A DNA stretch of 64,000 nucleotides from Uliginosibacterium sp036017065. Its GTDB lineage: Bacteria; Pseudomonadota; Gammaproteobacteria; Burkholderiales; Rhodocyclaceae. The stretch lies in contig NZ_JAYXHR010000002.1 of NCBI RefSeq assembly GCF_036017065.1, forward strand, positions 1,488,001 through 1,552,000, read 5' to 3'. Below are positions 42,801 through 44,989 of this stretch, piece by piece (position 1 is the stretch's first letter; each line of letters begins with the position of its first letter). Under the pieces are notes generated by a model, which saw only the letters and a program-made list of their open reading frames with translations, searched no databases and was not told the DNA's origin. Both the position numbers and the translations under genes were made by a program.

Positions 42801-44774
42801 ATCCAGGTACACGTCGTCCGTCGGTGCCGCGAAGGCCACCGAGCCACTGGAAGCGCCGGCCGCGATGGTGATGGTGGCGCCGTTGGACAGGGTGACCGTG
42901 ACCGCCGTCTGTGCGGGCGCAGTCAGCGTGGCGGTGTAGGTGATGCTGCCGCCTTCCGCCACCGCGGGCGTGGCGGTGAGGGACACGGTGGTGGTGTCGG
43001 GCGTGTCGGTGATGCTGGTGGCGGCCGGCGTGCCATTGACCACCAGGTTCTCGAAGTTGCCGCCGCTGGCGGTGCTGATGCGCGCAGACACGCTGCCGGC
43101 GTCGAGGTAGACGTCGTCGGTCGGTGCGGCGACGCTGGCATTGCCACTGGTGGCGCCGGCGACGATGGTGATGACCAGACCATTGTCGAGCGTGACCGTC
43201 ACCGGGGTCTGCGCGGGGCTGGTGAGGGTGGCGGTGTAGACGATGCTGCCGCCTTCGGCGACGCTGGGCGAGGCGCTGAGCGACACCGTGGTGGCGTCCA
43301 CCGTGTCGCTGACCGTGGTGGTCACCGGCGTGTTGCTGAAGGTGACGCTGGAGAAACCGCCGCCGCTGGCCGCGCTGATGTTGCGCGAGACGTTGCCGGC
43401 ATCGACATACACGTCGTCCGACGGGGCGGCCAGGACGACGGAGCCGGTGGTCTGGCCGGCGGCGATGGTGATCGTCTCGCCGGTGTTCAGGGTGACGGTG
43501 ACCGGCGTGACCGCCGCGCTGCTCAGCGTGGCGGTGTAGGTGATGTTGCTGCCTTCGGCGACGGCGGGGGTGGCGCTGAGGCTGACGCTGGCGGTCACCG
43601 CGGCGGCCACGCCGACGGCGACGGTGGACGTGCTGGTGGCGCCGCTGGGGTCCGCCACGGTGTAGCTGAAACCGGTGTTGCCGGTGAAACCGGGGGTGGG
43701 CTGGAAGCTCAGCGTGCCGTCCGGGTTGAGGCTCACCACGCCTTGCGGCAGGCTGACCGGCGAGCCGACGGCGATCGGCTGGCCGTCCACGGCGGTGACG
43801 CGCAGGGCATCGCCATCGAGGTCGCTGTCGTTGGCCAGTACGTCGATGGTCACCGGCGTGCCGGCCGTGGTGTTCGCGGTGTCGGCGGTGGCCACCGGCG
43901 CGTCGTTCACCGGCTGGACGCTCACCGTGACCTGCGCGCTGCTGCTGGTCGTGCCGTCGCTGACGGTGTAGTTGAAGTTGGCCGGGCCGTTGTAGTTCGG
44001 CGTCGGCACGAAGGTGACGCTGCCGTCCGCATTGAGGGTCACGGTGCCGGTGGGAATGCTCACCGTGCTGCCGGCCGTGACCGGCGTGCCGTTGATGCTG
44101 GTGACGACCAGCGGAGCGCCGCTGCCGCTGACGTCGTTGCCGGTCAGCAGGAAGGTGACCGGCTGGTCTTCGTTGACGACCGTGGTGTCGGCCGTGGCCT
44201 GGGTGACGGGGTCGTCGTCCTCGGGCACGCGTTCGTCGTCGCGCTGGCCGGCGACGCCGTCGCGTTGCTGGAAGTCTTCCTGGGCCGCCGCGGCCGGGCG
44301 GGTGAAGTTGTAGCCGTCGAAGCCTTCGGCGATCCGCAGCAGGCGCACGAAGCCGTGGCCCTGCTGGTCGCCGCCCACGCCGGTCACACCGGCAGCGGTC
44401 GGGTCGAGTGCGGCGAAGGGGTCGGCGCCGCTGGCCAGGGCGGCGGCCACGCGGGCGGCGTCGGCATTCGCGGCGGAGAGTGCGGCTTCGTTGCGGCCGA
44501 CGAGGGCCTGCAGCAGCATTTCTTCATCGGCCAGCACGCTGCGGCCACCGCCGATGTCCAGCGTCTGCCCGCCGTCCAGGCCGAGTACCAGCAGGCCTTT
44601 CTCGTCCACCACCAGTTGCTGGCCGATCTTCACGAGATCGCCCGGCTTCAGGGCCATCAGCTGGCCCTCGGCGATCTGTATGTAGGCTTTGCCGTCGATG
44701 CGGACCACGCGCGCGCTGGCGGGAATGGCGGTCAGGGTGGCGGGAGCATTGACGGGCGTATTGGTGGTGGCCAT
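21501..44774 (-). CDS. Giant LapA-like RTX adhesin, type I secreted, 7757 residues
   Basis: This is a cell-surface adhesin of roughly 0.75 MDa by estimate. In order it has: a retention module (residues 1 to about 190) with the LapG-like sequence PTAAG; two Ig/cadherin-like modules; two blocks of nine 100-residue SVAEGG repeats, each followed by two Calx-beta-type modules; ten 103-residue VTEGGS repeats; further Calx-beta modules; tandem cadherin-like modules including eleven of about 110 residues; a von Willebrand A domain; RTX nonapeptides; and a C-terminal type I secretion region. No cysteine was noticed. The start at 44774 is preferred over 44807 because GGAAGA precedes it by seven bases. 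No transporter or Lap regulator gene is adjacent. A biofilm or surface-attachment role is inferred from the family. Confidence 0.95.
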   Translation of the reverse strand: MATTNTPVNAPATLTAIPASARVVRIDGKAYIQIAEGQLMALKPGDLVKIGQQLVVDEKGLLVLGLDGGQTLDIGGGRSVLADEEMLLQALVGRNEAALSAANADAARVAAALASGADPFAALDPTAAGVTGVGGDQQGHGFVRLLRIAEGFDGYNFTRPAAAAQEDFQQRDGVAGQRDDERVPEDDDPVTQATADTTVVNEDQPVTFLLTGNDVSGSGAPLVVTSINGTPVTAGSTVSIPTGTVTLNADGSVTFVPTPNYNGPANFNYTVSDGTTSSSAQVTVSVQPVNDAPVATADTANTTAGTPVTIDVLANDSDLDGDALRVTAVDGQPIAVGSPVSLPQGVVSLNPDGTLSFQPTPGFTGNTGFSYTVADPSGATSTSTVAVGVAAAVTASVSLSATPAVAEGSNITYTATLSSAAVTPVTVTLNTGETITIAAGQTTGSVVLAAPSDDVYVDAGNVSRNISAASGGGFSSVTFSNTPVTTTVSDTVDATTVSLSASPSVAEGGSIVYTATLTSPAQTPVTVTLDNGLVITIVAGATSGNASVAAPTDDVYLDAGSVSARISTASGGNFENLVVNGTPAATSITDTPDTTTVSLTATPAVAEGGSITYTATLTAPAQTAVTVTLSNGATITIAAGASSGSVAFAAPTDDVYLDAGNVSATITGATGGNFENLAVNGTPAVTAVSDTVDTTTVSLSATPAVAEGGNIIYTASLTSAAQSPVTVTLTGGIQITIAAGASTGSVTVPAPANTTTVDAGTVSRSITSAAGGNFESLAVDNTPATTNVSDTIDTTTVSLTATPSVAEGGNITYTASLTSVAQTAVTVTLDNGVVITIAANSSTGSVTVPAPTDDVYLNAGSVARNIASATGGNFENLVVDATPASTSVSDTPDTTTVSLTASSSVSEGGNITYTASLTAPAQSAVTITLSNGAVITIAANASSGSVSVPAPADDVYAGSRSVSATIATASGGNFESLVRDTTPATTTVTDVPTDTTVSLTASPSVSEGGNITYTASLTSPATSAVTVTLSNGATITIPANSSSGSVSVAAPADDAYVDAGNVSATIATATGGGFENLVRDTTPATTAVSDTPDNTTVSLTASPSVAEGGNITYTASLTAPAQSAVTVTLSNGAVIIIAANASSGSVSVAAPADDVYVDAGSVSATIANASGGNFENLVVNGTAASTTITDTPDTTTVSLTASPSVAEGGSIVYTASLTSAAQSPVTVTLSNGAVITIAAGDTSGSVSFAAPTDDVYVDAGNVSATIATATGGNFENLVRDTTPATTAVTDTLNTTTVSITGAGSIAEGASGQYTVSLTSNAQTDVTVTLTYSGTAADGSDFTGVATITIPAGSSSANFSIAAIDDVLAEGAESFTVSIATATGGNFENLAISGTAGSVTTGIVDNDTPTLAVSDTSVVEGGYAVFTVSLSNPSATAISFNPSLASGTATVGTDTGTTLEYFNGTSWVAVGGAGITLAAGETSVQVRVATTDDPIADSGETFTLTATVTAGVTGNSSATGTATITDEATAGPEDTTTVSLSATSSVAEGGQITYTATLTNPANAPLTVTLSNGTVINIAAGSTTGSTAVAAPTDDVHVDAGNVSATITSTSGGAFENLVVDSTPASTSVTDTIDTTTVSLTATSGVAEGGQITYTASLNNPAQTAVTVTLQSGLVILIAAGASQGSATVAAPADDVHLDAGSVSDRIATAVGGNFESLVIDNTPAVTTVSDTLDDTTVSLTATPSVAEGGSIIYTASLTSAAQTAVTVTLSNGATIIIAAGQSTGTVSVAAPADDAIVDAGNVSATITGATGGNFENLLVSSIPATTTVTDTLTTTTVTLTASNSVAEGGNITYTASLTSAADTPVTITLSNGAVINIAAGASTGSVSFAAPTDDVYVDAGSVSATISSATGGNFENLVVNPAAATTTITDTPDTTTVSLTASGSVAEGGQITYTASLTSAAGTAVTITLSNGAVINIAAGASSGSVNFAAPTDDVYVDAGSVSATISNATGGNFENLAVNTAPAVTTITDTPDTTTVSLTASGSVAEGGNITYTASLTSAAQSPVTVTLSNGAVINIAAGSATGSVSFAAPTDDVYVDAGSVSATISSATGGNFENLAINPAAATTSIADTPDNTTVSLTASNSVAEGGQITYTANLTSAAQSAVTVTLSNGAVINIAAGASSGSVTFPAPTDDVYVDAGNVSATISTATGGNFENLVVDSTPASTTVTDTPDTTTVSLTASNSVAEGGQITYTASLTSAAQSTVTVTLSNGAVITIAAGDTTGSTTHAAPTDDVYVDAGSVSATISTATGGNFENLSINPAAASTTVTDTPDNTTVSLSATPSVAEGGNIIYTASLTSAAQSAVTVTLSNGAVINIAAGQSTGTVSVPAPTDDVYVDAGNVSATISSATGGNFENLVVNGAAATTSVTDTVNTTTVSLTGSGSVVEGGSASYTVSLTSAAQTDVTVSISYSGTAADGSDYTGVATVTIPAGSSSASFSIATIDDAFAEGSESIVLSLGSASGGNFENLVISGSAGSVTTTLVDNDGTPSITVSDISVSEGGLAVFTVGLSNLSATPVTFNPVLASGTAIVGTDTATALEYFNGTSWVAVTPAGITIPAGESAVQVRVATTDDALAEGSETFTLTANVSAGTTANTSATGTATISDEATPDTVLVSIAGPGAVTEGDSTGNYTVSLGQAAVTPVTVTLNYSGTATNGSDYTGVVSVTIPAGATSITFNLATIDDALADSGETIVVSLGNISGGGFEAIAAHPTSNSVTTTISDEATPDVTTVSLSATPTVAEGGAILYTATLNNAAASPVSVTLSTGQVITIAAGALTGTLSIAAPADDPYLDAGNVSRSIASASGGGLESLQVNSTPAVTSVTDTLDTTTVSLSASGSVVEGSTVTYTASVNAPVTGSPVTVTLSNGSSIIIAVGQSSGSISLPVANNPYAGGGSLSASITGASGGNYENLAVNNTPATTTVTDSTDTTSVTLSAAGSVGEGGSVIYTATVSNAVTGSPLVVTLSNGQTITIPVGATSADSAPYAVRADDPYVQGNQTLTVSINGTTGGNYEALNSSSTASTTVTDDGDVTTVTLSAAPSVVEGGSIVYTAAVNNAVTGAPLVITLSNGQTITIPVGSSSAQSTPFAVRADDAQVQGSQTVSASITGTTGGNYEALNTSSTASTTVTDDADATTVTLTSSAASVTEGGSIIYTASVDNPVAGSPLVITLSNGQTITIPVGSSSAQSTPFAVRGDDAYVQGNQTVTASITGTTGGNYEALTTTSTTSTTVTDDADATTVTLTASTSSVGEGGSIVYTATVNNAVTGSPLVITLNNGQTITIPVGSSSAQSAAVAVRGDDAYVQGNQTVTASITGTTDGNYEALTTSSTASTTVTDDSDATTVTLTASASNVTEGGSIVYTATVNNAVTGTPLVITLDNGQTITIPVGSSSAQSTPFAVRPDDAQAQGNQTLTVSISNTSGGNYEALTTTSTATTTVSDDADATTVTLSASAASVTEGGSIIYTATVSNAVAGTPLVVTLSNGQTITIPVGATSAQSTPFAVRGDDAYVQGNQTLTVSIGSTSGGNYEALTTSSTASTTVSDDADVTTVTLTSSASSVTEGSSIVYTATVNNAVTGSPLVITLNNGQTITIPVGSSSGQSAAYPVRADDAQVQGNQTVTASITGTTGGNYEALNTSSTTSTTVTDDADATVVTLTASAASVTEGGSIIYTATVSNAVAGTPLVITLNNGQVITIPVGQTSAQSAAVAVRGDDAYVQGNQTVTASITGTTGGNYEALTTSSTASTTVTDDADATTVTLTASSASVVEGGSIIYTAAVNNAVTGTPLVITLSNGQTITIPVGSSSAQSAAFAVRADDAQVQGNQTLTTSITGTSGGNYEALTTSSTASTTVTDDADVTTVTLTASSANVTEGGSIVYTATVNNVVAGNPLVVTLSNGQTITIPVGASSANSAAFAVRADDVYAQGNQTVTTTITGTTGGNYEAVATSGSPSTVVSDDSDTSTINLSAGPASITEGNSGTYTLTLSSAAQTAVTVTLTYSGTAANGTDYTGVATVTIPAGASSATFDIATLDDAFAESGESFTVSIGGTSGGGFENLAVGSSGSITTSIVDEATPDTVLVSIAGPGSVTEGATTGNYTVSLSQPAVTAVTVTLNYGGTATGGGSDYTGVVTVTIPAGSSSATFTLPTTNDTTDEPDETIVVSLGGITGGGFEAIAAHPSNNSVTTTIVDNDAAPTISGVSSPSANEGSSLVYNVTLSNASSTATTHSFSLGGGSASAADYGTPTFSNGVTLAGGVLTVPAGVTSFTVTLPTTQDTLDEINETVPLTVGGQTGTGTIVDDDATPSLSINDVSVNESAGTMTFTVTLSAASGQTVTVNYATGNGTATAGSDYTATSGTLSFAPGQTTLTITVPITNDTVTEATETLNVTLSNPSNATIADGSGVGSIVDNDAPPALDLDANNSSGATGANYTVGYTEQAAGVSITDADVAITDPDGGNVAGATVVLTNRQAGDVLNLGSLPSGITANVNTTAGQITITLSGSATAADYQTALRAITFANGSDTPSTTPRNITVTLTDGFNNSNTATTTINVTPVNDAPETNAANASGNEDTLITVTLSGSDVDGTVTGYVISTTPANGTLYRDAAGTQAIAAGDVVSGPVYFRPSTNWNGNTSFQYAARDNDSATDATPAVASINVVAVNDAPVNLLPPDATLTEDVSYVFNTTMGGVSDVDSSSLTTTLTASHGTITLGSTAGVTVTGNGTGTVVITGSPSAINNALNGAVLAPTPDYNGPATVTVVTSDGSLSDTDVINLTITPVADIANDTVAATEDSPVTINALANDSFEDSGRSITAINGNAITAGGPAVAVDNGSVTLNASGQLVFTPTANYNGATNFTYTVTAGGTTETATVTVNVAAVNDAPINAVPGAQTINEDTSRVFSNANGNAITVSDIDSPNLTTTLSVANGVLTLGSTAGVTVTGNGSGTVTVSGSQAAINAALNGLSFTPAANYNGSATISIVSSDGSLTDTDSVVVNITPVADPTVATADTLTVAEDSGTTAGNVLANDTDPDGPLSVSQFVVSGTTYTVAAGGSATATLAGVGVLVMNSNGSYTFTPAANYNGSVPTVTYTATDGTSSATSTLNISVTPVADPTVTAADTLSIAEDSGTGSGNVLSNDSDADGPLRVSQFVVNGTTYTVAAGGASTATLAGVGVLVMNSNGTYTFTPAANYNGSVPTVTYTATDGTSSATSTLNITVTPVADPTVTAPDTLTVAEDSGTTSGNVLTNDSDPDGPLSVSQFVVNGSTYTIAAGGSSTATLAGVGVLVMNSNGSYSFTPAANYNGSVPTVTYTATDGTSSATNTLNITVTAVDDAFTDADESVSVNEDATLTGSVLTGTSSVDGPVTVTTFSVAGVAGTFNAGQTATITGVGTINIAANGSYTFTPVANYNGAVPVITYTMTDGSSGDTSTLTINVTPVADPTVTAPDTLTVAEDSGTTNGNVLSNDSDPDGPLRVSQFVVNGTTYTVAAGGSSTATLAGVGVLVMNSNGSYSFTPAANYNGSVPVVTYTATDGTSSATNTLSITVTAVADPTVTAPDTLTIAEDSGTGSGNVLGNDSDADGPIRVSQFVVNGTTYAVAAGGANTATLAGVGTLVMNSDGSYTFTPVANYNGSVPTVTYTATDGTSSATNTLNITVTPVNDAPVAQADTNTTAEDTTLTVTAANGVLANDSDVDGNTLTVTQFTVAGVAGTFTAGQTATITGVGTLTLNSNGSYSFVPAANYNGAVPVVTYTVSDGTVTTTSTLTLNVTPVADPTVTAPDTLTVAEDSGTTSGNVLGNDSDPDGPLRVSQFVVNGTTYAVASGSSNTATLAGVGVLVMNSNGTYTFTPAANYNGSVPTVTYTATDGTSSATSTLNITVTAVNDAPVAQADTNTTAEDTTLTVTAANGVLANDSDVDGNTLTVTQFTVAGVTGTFTAGQTATISGVGALTLNGNGSYSFVPAANYNGAVPVVTYTVSDGTVTTTSTLTLNVTPVADPTVTAADTLSIAEDSGASGGNVLTNDSDPDGPLRVSQFVVNGTTYTVAAGGSGTATLAGVGVLVMNSNGSYTFTPAANYNGSVPTVTYTATDGTSSATNTLNITVTPVDDAFTDANETVTIAEDSVATGSVLTGTSSVDGPVTVTSFVVAGVSGTFNAGQTATISGVGTINIAANGNYTFTPVTNYNGTVPTITYTMTDGSSGDTSTLNITVTAVNDAPTTTGGAVSGTEDSPLVFSWAQFNVTDVDSGPAPAIRIGSLPADGVLQYYNGSTWVSATLNQLVSQADIAAGRLRFVPDSNESGADGYGGSSTGNRQADYASFTYTPVDGSAANATGNTATMRVDITPVADAPTLSMTSGVPVTHTQITVAGGSGTSGGFTIIDGVVQISSGQRLWQTADFASSGGNANGTTALGDIFVFTQSSNVNGVNGNGALATDARDYIVLEKPRSAYTITYATDHNGAYNGYDNVVITDNATGKSWGVANNIEDIIFGDGTSFSGSTSVTTTVYDTWPVNLATALTDVDGSETLSSITITGLASGVTFSAGSSPSAGTWVLTPAQLAGLTMNVPTGTASMTLTASVTSTEALGGSATTTVNLTVYSAGTPVAANDNFNTQMGTPITITSGQLLANDTLYDGATITGVSTASGGTLVNNGNGTWTYTPSSTGTGNFTYTITDSNGQTSTATASITTYQANNDLITVHESALSGGTGGGNRVISGNLLSNDGVGGVSISSVGGVTDGSANDTDARAGYVGYNHVVGGVTVGNVVVDVTGAGVGDYTYTLLNPANHSAVANNNSLTSAISYTSNLGTASLQVTIVDDRPQAFTREVEVTESNMPSYNLVLVLDISRSMTLAEAGGQIQDENADGSTSVSTRLDLAKQAMIDLVTEYFDQASSVAVKIVTFGPTGTILNGGSAYTDKATLIAAINAINVSSTGGTNYEAGLASARTAFGTPGSSTTNISYFISDGAPTSGNTNTAVSSWDSFTSANGVKSYAIGVGTGIASSAALNTIHNVDADNSGSRDSAIIVPDLNDLSATLTNSVPVAYGGNVVGSASSGVGSALGADGGYIQSVTLQLDTNADGVPNANVTFTYNASTNQISWTGGYPSGSPITGDTLSLTSARGFTYGTLNFNFATGNYTYYTGSAASEGDRFSLSFVARDGDGDVTPATNLNFSIVDGKPVARPDFDTLTPNSTSYSGNVVSGLGTDSGLNEGTLTTDFTSRGPGADTAVDGARVSSIVFQGQTFNLTTNAGSTSALGGTYTVSNGQLTWTHASNGSSLVFNRDGYYNYAPPTASRPNPGVDTTTTVNLNSAPVSTTGVSVSGRDENGNAATITYYNPSGTSNDGAGVTGRGVASSATSSNSDTNNRSIDGLETMIFTFSTAIHMHGVEGISFTVNVDNSNLGDTASVGGSTSLSYAIYHIDGHLLGTFVSQSEGLVTLPSQYSNVGRIEVQASSDAEARITDLRFQHINDDASTTVIAPTEIGYTLTDSDGDTSSSTLTLRSYNNATAGDDAGNTLTGSAINDQLFGLDGNDTLSGLAGHDLLDGGLGNDTLYGGDGNDFLFGGAGNDVLDGGAGNDRLVGGAGNDTLTGGTGSDVFVWTLADRGAPGTPAIDTITDFNNASPAAGGDVLDLRDLLQGEQHTGTNPGTLSNYLHFETSGGNTTVQISSSGGFSSGYNTGAVDQTIVLQGVDLTGGGTLNDNTIIQNLLNNNKLQTD
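21870..22115 (-). repeat. RTX calcium-binding nonapeptide repeats
   Basis: About nine consecutive GGxGxDxxx-type units run from GNTLTG to GGTGSD, for example GGDGNDFLF and GGAGNDVLD. They bind calcium and fold as a beta-roll after export. The unit is 27 bases at the DNA level. Confidence 0.95.
23550..24140 (-). other. von Willebrand factor A domain in the adhesin
   Basis: The segment from YNLVLVLDISRSM to about 200 residues later has the vWA fold pattern. The MIDAS metal site is DISRS (codons at 24099-24116 including the following Met), with a threonine-containing loop STGGTNYEAGL and a later aspartate in ISDGAPTSG. Such domains in RTX adhesins are often ligand- or matrix-binding modules near the distal end. 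Confidence 0.9.
26001..29624 (-). repeat. Array C: eleven cadherin-like modules of about 110 residues
   Basis: Eleven consecutive modules share the pattern AEDSGTTSGNVLTNDSDPDG, a FTPAANYNGSVPTVTYTATD strand and a TLNITVTPV end. They start with ADPT, NDAP or DDAF. Within the array an NDAP plus ADPT pair recurs with a period of 666 bases, indicating duplication of two-module units. Confidence 0.9.
29625..32726 (-). repeat. Mixed Calx-beta and cadherin-like modules of the adhesin
   Basis: This stretch joins arrays B and C. Four Calx-beta-type modules (about 31379-32726, with patterns such as ATAGSDYTATSGTLSFAPGQ) are followed by five dissimilar cadherin-like modules that start NDAP or ADIA and carry DGSLSDTD or ANYNG strands. 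The modules are more diverged from each other than those in arrays A, B and C. Confidence 0.8.
32727..35812 (-). repeat. Array B: ten 309-base repeats
   Basis: Ten tandem units of 103 residues follow the pattern ATTVTLTASAASVTEGGSII, then NGQTITIPVGSSSAQS, RADDAQVQGNQTVTASITGT and TGGNYEAL, ending in TTVTDDAD. They are a distinct subfamily of the array A repeat, three residues longer and with YVQGNQT in place of YVDAGNV. Confidence 0.92.
36765..40175 (-). repeat. Array A, block 2: nine 300-base repeats plus two Calx-beta-type modules
   Basis: Nine 100-residue units with the pattern TTVSLTASNSVAEGGQITYT, NGAVINIAAG, DDVYVDAGNVSATIS and GGNFENL are followed by one Calx-beta module (ADGSDYTGVATVTIPAG) and one module containing LEYFNGTSWVAV. 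The same 11-module order occurs in block 1, so the blocks appear to be a duplication. Confidence 0.92.
40176..43597 (-). repeat. Array A, block 1: nine 300-base repeats plus two Calx-beta-type modules
   Basis: Nine 100-residue SVAEGG units, then a Calx-beta module (ADGSDFTGVATITIPAG) and a module with LEYFNGTSWVAV, span 3.4 kb. The order and length equal those of block 2. Individual units vary at many positions, so exchange among units is old or ongoing rather than a single recent event. Confidence 0.92.
44190..44774 (-). other. Adhesin N-terminal retention module
   Basis: The first 190 or so residues have the LapA-type retention pattern, including VVRIDGKAYIQIAEGQLMAL and LVKIGQQLVVDEKGLLVL. 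In LapA this part lodges in the outer-membrane TolC-like pore and holds the adhesin on the cell. The candidate cleavage tetrapeptide TAAG lies at 44388-44399. Confidence 0.85.
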
Positions 44775-44846
44775 GAATTTGTCTTCCGGAAATGACACTT
44801 TTGACATTTACGAAAGCAATTTACGGCTGCCCCACGGCGCGGCGCA

Positions 44847-44862
44847 TTGTACTCGGGTACAA
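44847..44862. promoter_or_regulatory. Inverted repeat upstream of the adhesin gene
   Basis: Perfect 6-base arms TTGTAC and GTACAA enclose four bases, 73 bases before the adhesin start. On the - strand its right half reads GTACAAT and includes a -10-like TACAAT. The arrangement suits an operator over a promoter, but the regulator is unknown and no good -35 was found. Confidence 0.45.
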
Positions 44863-44989
44863 CACGTAAACCCTGTCAGACGGCCGTTTCTGGCGGGAAA
44901 TCCTTTGTATAACAGGTGCTTATGCGGATTTCGGTCGATGGTGGCGGCCGCGGCGACTGTGGCGCTTTGTGTCGGCTGACGGAACGGTC

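Noticed and set aside
32727..43597. Regular repeats that could suggest a CRISPR array or satellite DNA
   Set aside because: The period is 300 or 309 bases, fully within one reading frame and encoding beta-sandwich modules; there are no short repeats with unique spacers.
21480..44795. A 7771-residue open frame on the + strand opposite the adhesin
   Set aside because: It is codon-aligned with the adhesin and exists because the adhesin lacks TTA, CTA and TCA codons. Its translation is Arg/Gly/Val/Ala-rich, with no known domain or ribosome-binding site.
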